Of a stretch of DNA of 64,000 nt, positions 8,345 to 18,797 are shown one piece after another (position 1 is the first letter of the stretch; every line of letters starts with the position of its first letter). The DNA comes from Prevotella disiens JCM 6334 = ATCC 29426 (GTDB lineage: Bacteria > Bacteroidota > Bacteroidia > Bacteroidales > Bacteroidaceae): NCBI RefSeq assembly GCF_000613345.1, contig NZ_BAIS01000006.1, forward strand, positions 1-64,000, read 5' to 3'. The notes under the pieces were generated by a model. The model was given only the letters and a program-made list of their open reading frames with translations. It was not told the DNA's origin and made no database searches. The position numbers were made by a program, and so were the translations under genes.

Positions 8345-10903
8345 TTAGTCGAGCCACTTAACGTAAGAGAAGTCTTGACGATGTGGCAAGAGGTCGTTCT
8401 TTGGGTACATACGAACGGCACACTTGAAGGCTCCAGCGTCAGCAGAGTCGAATTCGAGTTGGAAAGTATAAAGGTTACCGTTATTCTTCACCATTTTGAA
8501 CGGAAGAACCTTGTGGATAGTAACGTCATCGGTAGGGTTGTTATCGAGCATAACAAACTCTAAACCAACCGCATCTTGCAAGCCTTGTTCGTCAATGGTG
8601 TAAGTTAGCGTGGTAACTTCGCCTGTTACAGCATCTTGCAACGAGTCCATATTATTTTCAACAACATTGATAGCGTCCCAACGTTCTGCCACAGCTTCCT
8701 TCCAAGCTGCTATTTCCTTTGCAAGTTGGTTGTCGTTAGCGTGCAATTTTGCATAACGTTCAGCCTGTTTGTTGTAGAATTTTGAATAGTAATCGTCCAA
8801 TTGGCGTTTCATTGTGTAATGAGGCGCAATAGTAGCGATTGAGTTTTTCACCACTTTTACCCAATCTTCCGAATAAGTTTTGCCCTTTGTTTTGTTGAAG
8901 AACAAAGGTGTAATCTCGTTTTCCAACAAACTATAAATGGTAGCAGCGTCCAATTGGTCTTGATATTCCTGATTTTGGTAAGTGCGTTTCTGTGGTAATG
9001 CCCAACCAGCACCCTCACGATAGCCTTCAACCCACCAACCATCGAGTACAGAAAGGTTTACAACACCGTTCATTTCAGCCTTTTCGCCCGATGTCCCACT
9101 GGCTTCCAATGGTCGAGTAGGGGTGTTCATCCAAATATCAACACCCGAAACAAGGCGGCGAGCAAGCTCCATGTCGTAATCTTCGAGGAAGATAATCTTA
9201 CCAAGGAACTGTGGCATACGTGAAATTTCAAATATCTTCTTAATCAAGCCCTGTCCTGCACCGTCGGCAGGGTGAGCCTTACCAGAGAAGAAGAAGAGTA
9301 CGGGGCGTTCTGGATTGTTTACGATTTTCTCCAAACGGTCTAAGTCTGTAAACAGCAAATGGGCACGTTTGTAGGTTGCAAAACGGCGGCAAAAGCCAAT
9401 CATCAATGCGTTAGGATTAATCTTTTCAAGGATAGAAACCACCTTTGCAGGGTCGCCTTGATTGCGCAACCATTGTTGAGTAAACTTATCACGGATATAT
9501 TTGATAAGTTTGTTCTTCAATGCCATGCGAGTTTCCCAAATTTCTTCGTCTGCAACATCGTAGATGGCGTGCCAAATTTTCTCGTTACTTTGGTCAGCCA
9601 TGAAGTTTTTATCGAAATATTTGTTGTAAACCTTGCGCCATTCGGTAGCTGCCCAAGTAGGGAAGTGGACACCATTGGTAACGTAGCCCACACTATTTTC
9701 TTCAGGGAAATAGCCCTTCCAAAGTGGAGCAAACATCTTTTGACTTACCCAACCATGCAAACGAGAAACACCATTGATTTCTTGCGATGTGTTGCAAGCA
9801 AAGGTACTCATACAGAAACGCTCGCTATGGTCATCAGGATTGGTACGTCCCATGCCGATAAATTCGTCCCATGTGATGCCCAATTTTGCAGGATAACCCG
9901 ACATATACTTGTTAAAGAGCGCTTCATCGAAGTAATCGTGTCCTGCTGGAACAGGAGTGTGAACAGTGTAAAGTGCAGATGCACGCACGAGTTCCATAGC
10001 CTGATTGAACGATAAGCCCTGTTCTACATAGTCGCAAAGGCGTTGCAGGTTGCAAAGTGCAGCGTGTCCTTCGTTGCAATGGTATATATCTTTCTTTATT
10101 CCGAGTTTTTTCAATGTGAGCATACCACCGATACCGAGCAAAATTTCTTGCTTAATACGGTTTTCCCAATCCCCTCCATAGAGCGCATGGGTAATAGATT
10201 TGTCAAATTCAGAGTTCATTTCGTTGTCAGTATCCAACAAATAAAGTTTGATACGTCCTACGTTTACTTGCCAAATCAAAGCATGCACCGTATAATTGTT
10301 GTAAGGAACTTCCACCATTACTTGATTTCCGTTCTCGTCAAGTACACGTTCAATTGGCAAAGAGTTGAAACTTTGAGCATCATATTTAGCAATTTGCTGA
10401 CCGTCCATTGATAAACTTTGGCGGAAATAGCCGTAACGATAAAGGAAACCCACGGCGCAAAGGTCTACGTTTGAGTCGGAAGCCTCTTTAAGATAGTCGC
10501 CAGCAAGCATTCCTAAGCCACCTGAATAAATCTTTAGAACCTGATTTAAACCAAATTCCATGCAGAAATAAGCTACGGAAGGACGTTTGCTATTAGGCTT
10601 AACATTCATGTAATCTTTGAACATCTTGTAAACGTTCTTCACTTGCTTCATTAATTCCTTATCCTTTACAATCGCTTCTTTGCGGTCATAACTTAGTTGC
10701 TCAAGCAATAAAACAGGATTGTGTCCTACTGTTTCGTAGAGTTCTTTATCCAAGTTTGTGAACAAACTGCGTGCCTCGTGTGTCCAACCATACCAAAGGT
10801 TGTGGGCAATTTCGTCAAGGCAAGCCAACTCTTTAGGAAGACTCGACTTGATATTTACCTCTTTCCATTGAGGCTCGTTAGAATAATCAGACTTAATTTT
10901 CAT
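8345..10903 (-). CDS. glgP: Glycogen/alpha-glucan phosphorylase (GT35)
   Basis: 852 residues. It degrades alpha-1,4-glucan with phosphate to give glucose-1-phosphate. The sequence shows the bacterial short-type alpha-glucan phosphorylase layout: N-terminal [40 protein letters not shown], and the pyridoxal-phosphate site [14 protein letters not shown], in which the lysine (about residue 608) would carry the cofactor. No signal peptide, so cytoplasmic. It lies 30 bases downstream of glgA on the same strand, a synthesis/degradation operon for glycogen storage. A C-terminal extension of ~100 residues after the catalytic core is usual for Bacteroidetes homologues. A strong hairpin follows the stop. 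Confidence 0.93.
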   Translation of the reverse strand: MKIKSDYSNEPQWKEVNIKSSLPKELACLDEIAHNLWYGWTHEARSLFTNLDKELYETVGHNPVLLLEQLSYDRKEAIVKDKELMKQVKNVYKMFKDYMNVKPNSKRPSVAYFCMEFGLNQVLKIYSGGLGMLAGDYLKEASDSNVDLCAVGFLYRYGYFRQSLSMDGQQIAKYDAQSFNSLPIERVLDENGNQVMVEVPYNNYTVHALIWQVNVGRIKLYLLDTDNEMNSEFDKSITHALYGGDWENRIKQEILLGIGGMLTLKKLGIKKDIYHCNEGHAALCNLQRLCDYVEQGLSFNQAMELVRASALYTVHTPVPAGHDYFDEALFNKYMSGYPAKLGITWDEFIGMGRTNPDDHSERFCMSTFACNTSQEINGVSRLHGWVSQKMFAPLWKGYFPEENSVGYVTNGVHFPTWAATEWRKVYNKYFDKNFMADQSNEKIWHAIYDVADEEIWETRMALKNKLIKYIRDKFTQQWLRNQGDPAKVVSILEKINPNALMIGFCRRFATYKRAHLLFTDLDRLEKIVNNPERPVLFFFSGKAHPADGAGQGLIKKIFEISRMPQFLGKIIFLEDYDMELARRLVSGVDIWMNTPTRPLEASGTSGEKAEMNGVVNLSVLDGWWVEGYREGAGWALPQKRTYQNQEYQDQLDAATIYSLLENEITPLFFNKTKGKTYSEDWVKVVKNSIATIAPHYTMKRQLDDYYSKFYNKQAERYAKLHANDNQLAKEIAAWKEAVAERWDAINVVENNMDSLQDAVTGEVTTLTYTIDEQGLQDAVGLEFVMLDNNPTDDVTIHKVLPFKMVKNNGNLYTFQLEFDSADAGAFKCAVRMYPKNDLLPHRQDFSYVKWLD

Positions 10904-10933
10904 AATTTTTTCTATTGTATTTTTTTACCTTTT

Positions 10934-12599
10934 TTACTTTTTAATAGTCGCCACGTTACTCATTCGCTCGTCCCTACGGCTCAATGCCTTAGCGTAAGCG
11001 GTTTCGTAAGCCTTGAAAAACTCGCTCCATAGAGCCTTTTTCGATAACTTTTGCGCATTGGTACGACATTTATTGGCAGTGGTTTTGTTCATTTTGGCAT
11101 AACTTAAAATAGTTTCCTTAATGCTTTCTGCCACCTCCGAATAATTATCGTCAGTGCGATGTATCACTTTTACACCGTCTTCAATTTCACACGCTTTGCC
11201 TTTTGCACCATTCGCCCATAAGCCAAAGCCTGCAAGGTCGGTCGTAATGCAAGGCACTTTGAAAGCAATTGACTCCAAAGGGGTGTAACCCCAAGGCTCA
11301 TAATAAGACGGATAGACACAAAGATCGTTGCCTAAAATTACGTCATAGTAGGACTTGTTCACGATACCATCGGCTCCGTCCAAATAGCAAGGCACAAAAA
11401 TGAGCTTCACACGATTCTCTTTTTCATTGTTCAAGCCTAAGTATTGCGCCATTCCTAAGACGCTATCCGTGTCCTCATTGTGTAAACGATGGGTGAGCAG
11501 TGGCTGCTCCAATGCCGTTTCATATTTCTTTCCCGATAGTAAACGCTCTTGAAGGTCGGCACGAGGATTGGCTACCCACCCTGGTACTTCAATGAAAGCC
11601 ACTACCTTTCGTTGCATATTTTCGTCATGGTTCAATCGATTTATAGCCTCAATGAACACATCAATGCCCTTATTTCTAAATTCGTAACGCCCTGAAGTAG
11701 ACACGATAAGCGTGTCATCGTCGAGCGTGTCGCCTGTCAAAGCCTCCGCTATGTGCAGCAAATGCTTGCGTGCAGCCCTGCGCTTATTGGTAAAAGCAAC
11801 ACCTTTCGGCACGAAATCGTCTTCGAATCCATTGGGCAAAACAACATCAACAGGCTTATCCAATAGCTCTTTACACTCCAAAGCGGTTATTTCGCTTACG
11901 GTAGTGAAGCAATCAACATGGAGTGCTGTCTGTTTTTCAATCGAATGTTTACTTTCCATATTTAACTCGCCTGCCATTTGGTCGCCATTATAAGCTGGCA
12001 AATAACCATAAAGTGGCTTGTTATTGCCTGCAATACTGCGCCCAATGCCCGTTGCGTGAGTTGTAAAAAGGGTCGCGATTTCGGGTACACGATATTGCAA
12101 TACCAATGCGGCGAAGCCCGTTTGCCATTCATTTGCGTGGAAAATAACATTTTTGTGGTTAAGCAAATAATGACGATAATAGCTTTCCACTACCTTTGCA
12201 GCGGCGTAAGAAAACATGGCAGAATCATCGTAGTCGCCATAAGCATGGAGACTATCTACCTTGTATTGTTGCCAAAGATTGCCATAAAATTCGTTTTTTT
12301 TGAGCAAAAAAGGAAGTGTAATCTATGAGAATTGCAATGGGTAAACCTGGAATATCCCAGTGTCCTACCTTTATGCTTAGTCCTTCATCATTTGTAACTT
12401 GCACCCATTCAGCAAAAAGACTTTTGTCTTCCTTAAAATAGATATTTTCTGCGTCCTTTGTGCAGTCTGGACCAATAAAAATGATTTGGTCTTTTAATCT
12501 TTCTTGCATTGTCTTTGCGCGCATTGAAAGTACGGTGTAAATACCGCCAACTTTGTTGCATACTTCCCAACTTGCCTCAAAAATAAAATCCGGAAACAT
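10934..12599 (-). pseudogene. glgA: Glycogen synthase (GT3-like), interrupted by a 1-base insertion
   Basis: The two halves are in different frames: residues 1-99 (FEASWEVCNKVGGIYTVLS ... IDYTSF) from the ATG at 12599, and the rest (LLKKNEFYGNLWQQY ... ) ending at 10934. The break lies in six T on the minus strand (12306-12311); five T would give a continuous IDYTSFLLKKNEF and a ~554-residue protein of usual length. The family elongates glycogen from a nucleotide-sugar donor; the KVGGIYTVLS and FHANEWQTG motifs place it with the GT3-like synthases of Bacteroidetes. Promoter TACCTTTG lies just upstream. Other single-base breaks in essential genes of this window suggest a consensus error, but a real mutation or homopolymer phase variation cannot be excluded. 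Confidence 0.85.
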
Positions 12600-12624
12600 C
12601 TTTTTTATATTATAGTGTATGTTG

Positions 12625-12632
12625 CAAAGGTA
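12625..12632 (-). promoter_or_regulatory. -7 box for glgA-glgP
   Basis: TACCTTTG followed by C on the minus strand, 26 bases before the glgA start codon; fits the TAnnTTTG consensus. Confidence 0.7.
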
Positions 12633-12778
12633 AAATAAAAAACGAATATCCAAAAAAAAAAGTTATTATTTTAGATAAGGTAGGCTTAAAATATGATATA
12701 AATCACGTTTTAAGAGTGAAAAGGCTTAAATATTGAAAAAGAAAAGCATCTTTTCATGCGCCGAATAAGAAAAAAAAG

Positions 12779-12786
12779 TAACTTTG
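12779..12786 (+). promoter_or_regulatory. -7 box for the small secreted protein gene
   Basis: TAACTTTG followed by C, 33 bases before the ATG at 12819. It is divergent from the glgA promoter in the same ~220-base gap. Confidence 0.7.
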
Positions 12787-12818
12787 CAACAATAAAATAA
12801 AGAAGAAAGGTGAAGAGT

Positions 12819-13277
12819 ATGAAATCAAAAATATTGATTATAGCATGGCTGTTTTTTATTCCATTGGTAACTTTTGCAACACCAATGAACAAATTAACGC
12901 CTGATGATAGGACTTTCAATAACGATACGACAACCTTTAAAGGACATATCGAGAATGCCGAATTTCAAGTTTGGTTAGACATTGACTTTTATAAACAAAA
13001 CATCATTGTGCCGCGTCAAGAAGTGTTCGGAGAAGTTGCAGGCTATCTTGGAGCAAAGCGTGATACCCGTAAATGGATAATCTCTGACGTGGAAATTCGA
13101 GGCGAAGTGGCTACACTGACAATTATTAATGATTATGGTAGCGAAGATTTAATCGCAACACTGACACACAACATTGACGGAACATTTACATTTCGCCAAG
13201 TACAAGGCAGTATTATCAAGATTGTCGTAAATAGTAAATGGGTGAAATTACCCAAAACGATGGTCTTTAAACCTTAA
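12819..13277 (+). CDS. Small secreted protein of unknown function
   Basis: 152 residues with a signal peptide (MKSKILIIAWLFFIPLVTFA), so probably periplasmic. The mature part is rich in alternating beta strands (FQVWLDIDFYKQNIIVPRQEVFGEVAGYLGA split over two strands, then VATLTIINDYGSEDLIATLTH). I do not recognise a named family; the strand pattern suggests a small beta-sandwich or barrel. A GTG at 12810 could add three residues, but the ATG is better placed after a purine-rich stretch. It has its own -7 box and a terminator-like hairpin follows. Not obviously linked to the neighbouring glycogen operon or to the SusCD operon downstream. Confidence 0.7.
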   Translation: MKSKILIIAWLFFIPLVTFATPMNKLTPDDRTFNNDTTTFKGHIENAEFQVWLDIDFYKQNIIVPRQEVFGEVAGYLGAKRDTRKWIISDVEIRGEVATLTIINDYGSEDLIATLTHNIDGTFTFRQVQGSIIKIVVNSKWVKLPKTMVFKP

Positions 13278-13320
13278 ATGCTTCCCAAACAAAAGAGAAT
13301 TTTCTTATACCTTATTATAT

Positions 13321-13346
13321 AAAGGAGACGGACATCTCCTTTTTTA
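13321..13346 (+). terminator. Terminator after the small secreted protein gene
   Basis: AAAGGAGA / TCTCCTTT stem with a 6-base loop followed by a T run, 44 bases after the stop. The remaining bases up to 13700 are AT-rich and I see nothing in them. Confidence 0.75.
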
Positions 13347-13704
13347 TACTTCGTTCACTGAGTTTCAATGCTCTATTCCTAATTCAAAAATTTGCTGTTT
13401 GCTCCTTTCAAAGAATATGTTTCGTTATTTAAACAAACAGTGATAAAATCTTTTTAAAAATTTCAATGAACTTGAATTCCTTTTTTTTGCTGCCTCGAAA
13501 ACAATGTTTAATGAAATAATAATCGTTTACTTTCTTTTCTAAACTTTTTATCACAATCTTATTTTTATTTATAAAGGACAGTACAAACGCAAGGAACTAC
13601 GCACAAAACAGCTGCAAGACTTTTCCATTTGCGCTACTTTTCTGTTTGGTTTAATTACTTTCGTGTTAATAAATGCAAAAAACATACTCATTTCATTAAT
13701 TTTA

Positions 13705-13736
13705 TTTGTTTCGTTAATTCTTATATACTATCTTTG
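13705..13736 (+). promoter_or_regulatory. Promoter of the susC-susD operon
   Basis: -33 box TTTG (13705-13708), exact 20-base spacer, -7 box TATCTTTG (13729-13736). A 5' leader of about 115 bases follows before the ATG; no known riboswitch was recognised in it. Confidence 0.88.
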
Positions 13737-13858
13737 CATTTACGTTAAAAGATGAAAACGCTTTCATTCTTTAACAAAAGCTATGAGAAATTGGGACGAG
13801 CTCCCATGCGAAAAAGAATTATAACTGTTAATAATTAAATTTTAAAGAGAGAGATTTT

Positions 13859-16800
13859 ATGAAAAGAAGACTAACAATGTTTCTCGCCTGCATGTTCCTA
13901 AGTTTAGGAATGGCAATGGCACAGACACATGTTACGGGTGTTGTTATCTCGGACGAGGATCAACAACCTGTAATCGGAGCTTTCGTTAAAGTTTTAGGTA
14001 CTCAAAATGGTACCCAAACTGACCTCGATGGTAAATTTGAGTTAGACGTACAAGCTGGTGCGATGCTCGAATTTTCTTATGTAGGTATGACGTCTAAAAA
14101 GGTAAAGGCTACCCCTAATATGCGCGTAGTACTTGAGTCAAACAGCAAAACTATGGAAGAGGTGATTGTTGTTGCTTATGGTACACAGAAGAAATCTGCA
14201 TTTACAGGTTCTGCTGCTGTCGTAAAGGCTGATGACATCACTAAAGTACAGGTTACAAATGCTGTTGATGCTTTGAAGAATAAGGTTTCAGGTGTACAAA
14301 TGGTACAAAGTTCTGGAGATCCAGGCTCTTCATCAAGTGTTAAAATTCGTGGTATCGGTTCTATCACCGCAGGTGGTTCTCCTTTGTATGTAGTAGATGG
14401 TATACCATTCGATGGTGATATTAAGTCTATCAACCCACAAGATATTGAAAGTTTGACCGTTCTTAAAGATGCTGCTTCTGCTGCACTTTATGGTGCTCGT
14501 GGTGCCAACGGTGTAATTATTATTACAACAAAGGCTGGACGTGCTGACCGTGGTACTATTACGGTAGATGCTAAATGGGGTGTTAAATCTCGTGCTATCC
14601 CTGATTACGAATACGTAACAGACCCTGCTGCTTATTACGAATTGTATTATAAGGGTCTTTATAATTATGCTGCTGACCCTGTAGATGGTAAAGGTATGAC
14701 TCCTGAACAAGCATACGCTTGGGCTAATGCTAACCTAACAGCTTCTAACAGCTTTGGTTTGGGATATAATGTTTACACATATCCAGCAGGACAAACTCTC
14801 ATCGGTCGTAACGGTAAGTTGAATCCTAACGCAACTCTTGGTCGTATGGTTGAAGGTAAGGACGGACAACAATACTGGTTGCAACCTGACAACTGGATTG
14901 ACGCTATTTATAGCAACGCGCTTCGCCAAGAATATTCTGCATCTGCAGTGGGTAATACTGACAAGTCTACATTCTATGGCTCTATTAACTATTTGAAAGA
15001 CGACGGTATTACTGTTGCCTCTGATTACCAACGTTTCACAAGCCGTTTGAAAGCTGACTACCAAATCAACGATTGGTTGCGCATTGGTGGTAACATGAAC
15101 TACTCTCACTATTCTACACACTTTGCAAATGGTGGTGAAGGTACTTCAACTGACTCTGGTAATATGTTCGCATTAACTCGTATAGCTCCTATCTATCCTT
15201 TGTATCTCCGTGATAAGGATAAGAACATCATGCGCCACGAAGAGTCTGGTCTTCAGGCTTACGACTATGGTGATGACACTATGGCGCTCGGTTTGATGCG
15301 TCCATTCTTGGGTAAATCTAATGCATTGTCTGACAACCGCCTTAACCTTGACTTTACTGATGGTAACACTTTCAATGGTGTAGGTACTGTAGATATTCGT
15401 TTCTTGAAAGACTTCACATTCAAAAGCGTAAACAGTGTTTACTTGAAAGAATATCGTGGTAAGGGAACAACTAACCCTTGGTTTGGTCAATATGCAAAAG
15501 ATAATGGTCATATCTCTGTTGCCCATAAACGTAACTGGTCTTATAACTATCAACAAATTTTGAACTGGAAACATCAATATGGCTTGCACGAATTTGACGT
15601 AATGGCTGGTCATGAATACTACAGATTGATTGGTACATCATTGAGCGGAACAAAGCACAACATGTTCGATTTGAACTATGCTGAACTTTCAGGGGCAGTT
15701 GTAACAAAGAGTACAGGTTCAAGCAATTCTCTCTACAATACTGAAGGTTGGTTCGGTCGTATCAACTATAGCTACGATAACAAATACTTTGGTGAAATGT
15801 CTTATCGTCGTGATGCTTCTTCAATATTCCACCCAGATCACCGTTGGGGTAACTTCTGGTCTTTAGGTGGCGCATGGCTCATCTCTAAAGAATCTTGGTT
15901 CAATGCTCCTTGGGTAGATGAATTGAAGTTTAAGGCTTCTTATGGTGCACAAGGTAATGATAATATAGGTAATTTCCTTTACACAAATACATATAGCATC
16001 GTTTCTTCTAACAATGAAGTTTCTATAGTTACAGGCTCACGTGGTAATGAAAAGATTTCTTGGGAAAAGCAAGGTATGTTTAACGTAGGTTTCGACTTCT
16101 CATTCTTCCGTCAACGCTTAAGCGGTAGCATCGTTTACTTCGACCGTTCTACAAAGGATATGCTCGCATTCTTCTCTTTGCCAGTATCATACGGTTGGAG
16201 CGGATACTATGCTAACGTAGGTGATATGAGCAACCGAGGTCTTGAAATCGAGTTGTTTGGTGACATTATTCGTACACGCGACTTCAAGTGGAGTGCAAAC
16301 TTGAACTTTACAACTTATAAGAATAAGATTACTCGCATTGCTGATGCTAACAAAACAGCATGGCTCGATGGCGTTCCTGGATACAATAGCGGTAGCTACT
16401 TCTATGGTGAAGGTCAATCTATGTACACATTCCGTTTGAAGAAATATGCTGGTGTAGACCCAAAAACAGGTAAGTCTCTCTTCTACCAAGATATTTACAA
16501 GAAGGACGCAGCTGGAAAAGACATTGTTGAAAATGGTCAAAAGATAGTAGAAAAGACTATCACTGTTGAAAATGCAGAAGATGCTTCTTATCACCTCTGC
16601 GGTACAGCATTGCTAGACGCATACGGTGGTTTCGGTACAAGCCTCGCTTGGAAGGGCTTTGACTTCTCTATTGACTTCGGTTACCAACTCGGTGGTCAGG
16701 TTTACGATAGCAACTATGCAGCAGCTATGGACCACAACCGTGGTGGGGCTATGCACGTTGACTTGCTTAAGGCATGGACTCCTGAAAACACAGGTTCTAA

Positions 16801-17092
16801 TATTCCACGTATACAAAGCCAAGACCAATACACAACAGCAAGTTCTGACCGTTGGTTGACATCTGCTTCTTACCTTAGCCTTCAAAACATTAACCTCGGT
16901 TACACCATACCAGCTAAGTACACACGCAAGTTAGGTCTCGCTAAGGTTCGTGTTTATGCAGTAGGCGATAATATTTGGGTATGGTCAAAGCGTCAAGGTC
17001 TTGACCCACGTCAGTCTATCTCTGGTAGCGTTTCTAACGTTCTCTACTCTAATGTTAGAACAATCTCTGGTGGTATTACAGTAACATTCTAA
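13859..17092 (+). CDS. SusC/RagA family TonB-linked outer-membrane transporter
   Basis: 1077 residues: signal peptide (residues 1-21), CarboxypepD regulatory-like domain (about 25-95, VTGVVISDEDQQPVIGAFVKV), a SusC signature (EEVIVVAYGTQKKSAFTGSA), a plug domain (VSGVQMVQSSG, LKDAASAALYGARGANGVIIITTKAG) and a 22-strand type barrel. These proteins import glycans, peptides or other ligands across the outer membrane with energy from TonB, with a SusD lid. The next gene is the SusD partner, 20 bases away. Codon use is strongly biased to GGT, GCT, CGT and AAC, suggesting high expression. Substrate unknown: no glycoside hydrolase, sulfatase or regulator sits beside it. Confidence 0.95.
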   Translation: MKRRLTMFLACMFLSLGMAMAQTHVTGVVISDEDQQPVIGAFVKVLGTQNGTQTDLDGKFELDVQAGAMLEFSYVGMTSKKVKATPNMRVVLESNSKTMEEVIVVAYGTQKKSAFTGSAAVVKADDITKVQVTNAVDALKNKVSGVQMVQSSGDPGSSSSVKIRGIGSITAGGSPLYVVDGIPFDGDIKSINPQDIESLTVLKDAASAALYGARGANGVIIITTKAGRADRGTITVDAKWGVKSRAIPDYEYVTDPAAYYELYYKGLYNYAADPVDGKGMTPEQAYAWANANLTASNSFGLGYNVYTYPAGQTLIGRNGKLNPNATLGRMVEGKDGQQYWLQPDNWIDAIYSNALRQEYSASAVGNTDKSTFYGSINYLKDDGITVASDYQRFTSRLKADYQINDWLRIGGNMNYSHYSTHFANGGEGTSTDSGNMFALTRIAPIYPLYLRDKDKNIMRHEESGLQAYDYGDDTMALGLMRPFLGKSNALSDNRLNLDFTDGNTFNGVGTVDIRFLKDFTFKSVNSVYLKEYRGKGTTNPWFGQYAKDNGHISVAHKRNWSYNYQQILNWKHQYGLHEFDVMAGHEYYRLIGTSLSGTKHNMFDLNYAELSGAVVTKSTGSSNSLYNTEGWFGRINYSYDNKYFGEMSYRRDASSIFHPDHRWGNFWSLGGAWLISKESWFNAPWVDELKFKASYGAQGNDNIGNFLYTNTYSIVSSNNEVSIVTGSRGNEKISWEKQGMFNVGFDFSFFRQRLSGSIVYFDRSTKDMLAFFSLPVSYGWSGYYANVGDMSNRGLEIELFGDIIRTRDFKWSANLNFTTYKNKITRIADANKTAWLDGVPGYNSGSYFYGEGQSMYTFRLKKYAGVDPKTGKSLFYQDIYKKDAAGKDIVENGQKIVEKTITVENAEDASYHLCGTALLDAYGGFGTSLAWKGFDFSIDFGYQLGGQVYDSNYAAAMDHNRGGAMHVDLLKAWTPENTGSNIPRIQSQDQYTTASSDRWLTSASYLSLQNINLGYTIPAKYTRKLGLAKVRVYAVGDNIWVWSKRQGLDPRQSISGSVSNVLYSNVRTISGGITVTF

Positions 17093-17112
17093 AATAATAG
17101 AAACAGACCAAT

Positions 17113-18753
17113 ATGAAAAAAATAAATAAATCAATTTATAGTGTTCTTTTTGCAGGTCTTACATTGTCTGCTATGACAAGTTGTATAGACGAAGCAATGC
17201 CACAAAATGGTACGGTTACACAAAAACAATTAGAAGGATCGTCAACAGCAATTGCTGCGGTTGTAAAAGGTTTGCCAGCTTATGGTAAAAGTATTTGGCG
17301 TGGTCAACATTGGGCTTATGGTACTTCTGCTATCATGCGTATTCGCGATGTCATGGCTGACGATTATGTAGTCGTAGACCACGACTATAACCAATTTAGC
17401 CCATGGGCAGCGACAAGATTCTTAGGTCCTTCATACCTCATTACACAGTTTGTATACACATACTATTATCGTTACATTTTAGCAACAAACTCTGTAATTT
17501 CTGCAGTTTCACCTGAAAAGGCAACAAAAGAACAATTGGGCTATCTCGGTTTAGGTTATGCTTATCGTGCAGATAACTACCTCCAAATGGCACAAATGTA
17601 CGAGTTCTTGCCAAACGATAAGTTCCCTGATTCAAAAAATGCACAAGGTCATGATGTAAAAGGACTTACATGTCCTATCGTAACTGATACTTTGGCTGAA
17701 TTAAAGTCTCGTAATAACCCACGTGCTACTCACGAGCAAATGTTTAAGTTTATTGAAAGCGACTTGAATAATGCTGAAAAGTATATTGTAAATATTGCTT
17801 CTAACAAGGGTAATACTTTACCTAACCTTGCTGTTGTTTATGGTTTAAAGGCTCGCCTTTATATGTGGAACAACGATTATGCAAAGGCTAAGGAATATGC
17901 TGAAAAGGCTATCAGTGCTTATGGTGGAGATCCTATGAAGGAAAAGGAAGCTACAGATACAAAGACTGGTTTCAATAATATTACAAAGTGGATGTGGGGC
18001 GCTCAATACACTGCTGAAGACGCCGCAGTTAAGTCAGGTATTCTCAACTTTACCTCTTTCGCTTCAAACGAAACTGTATTCGGCTATGCTGGTAATGGTC
18101 CTATGAACATGATTGGAAAATCATTCTATGACAAAATCAGTGATACTGACTGGCGTAAAACGATGTGGAAGGCTCCTGCTGGCTCACCATTGGAGGCAAA
18201 GAATAAGTATATAGATGGTTCGGCGGATAAGATTGATTTTAAGGAGCGTATTCCTGTATATGGTTCATTGAAGTTCCGTCCAGCAGAAGGAAACTATGTG
18301 AATTCTTCAATTGGTCCTATCACAGCTTATCCTTTGATGCGTGTTGAAGAAATGTACTTCATTCAATTTGAAGCTGCTGAGCGTTTAGCTGCTGGTTCAG
18401 GTATTCAACTTCTTACAAACTTCATGAAGAAATATCGTGACCCAGAATACAAATTTGATACAACTAAGGATTATGGTTTCACAGGCAACAAGGCTATCGA
18501 CGAAATCCTCTTCCAAAAGCGTATCGAACTTTGGGGTGAAGGTCTATCATTCTTCGATATCAAACGTGCTAATGTTTCTGTAACTCGTGGTTATCCTGGC
18601 ACAAACTTCTTCGAGCAATGGAGATTCAATACAAAGGGTCGTCCTGCTTGGATGAACTTCTGTATTGTGGACTTGGAAACAAATGATAACCCTGCTATTG
18701 CTGGTTACAATAACCCTGACCCATCAATGGCTTATAAGCCTTGGCAAGAATAA
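17113..18753 (+). CDS. SusD/RagB family surface lipoprotein
   Basis: 546 residues. Lipoprotein signal with acceptor cysteine at residue 24 (LSAMTSC). The body shows SusD features: helical TPR-like repeats (LGYLGLGYAYRADNYLQMAQMY, GLKARLYMWNNDYAKAKEYAEKA) and the conserved C-terminal block (AYPLMRVEEMYFIQFEAAER, FQKRIELWGEGLSFFDIKR). SusD-like lipoproteins form a lid over the SusC barrel and capture the ligand at the cell surface. Cotranscribed with the preceding susC-like gene. Ligand not predictable from the sequence. Confidence 0.93.
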   Translation: MKKINKSIYSVLFAGLTLSAMTSCIDEAMPQNGTVTQKQLEGSSTAIAAVVKGLPAYGKSIWRGQHWAYGTSAIMRIRDVMADDYVVVDHDYNQFSPWAATRFLGPSYLITQFVYTYYYRYILATNSVISAVSPEKATKEQLGYLGLGYAYRADNYLQMAQMYEFLPNDKFPDSKNAQGHDVKGLTCPIVTDTLAELKSRNNPRATHEQMFKFIESDLNNAEKYIVNIASNKGNTLPNLAVVYGLKARLYMWNNDYAKAKEYAEKAISAYGGDPMKEKEATDTKTGFNNITKWMWGAQYTAEDAAVKSGILNFTSFASNETVFGYAGNGPMNMIGKSFYDKISDTDWRKTMWKAPAGSPLEAKNKYIDGSADKIDFKERIPVYGSLKFRPAEGNYVNSSIGPITAYPLMRVEEMYFIQFEAAERLAAGSGIQLLTNFMKKYRDPEYKFDTTKDYGFTGNKAIDEILFQKRIELWGEGLSFFDIKRANVSVTRGYPGTNFFEQWRFNTKGRPAWMNFCIVDLETNDNPAIAGYNNPDPSMAYKPWQE

Positions 18754-18797
18754 GAGTTGAAAATATTAATTTATTGTAAATAAAAAACTACACAAAT

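Noticed and set aside
9359-10015. A 218-codon open frame antisense to glgP
   Set aside because: No recognisable domain, no promoter, and it lies wholly inside conserved glgP.
12252-12311. Programmed ribosomal frameshift in glgA
   Set aside because: The needed shift is +1 at a T run with no stop-codon or slippery arrangement typical of +1 sites; an extra base in the homopolymer is simpler.
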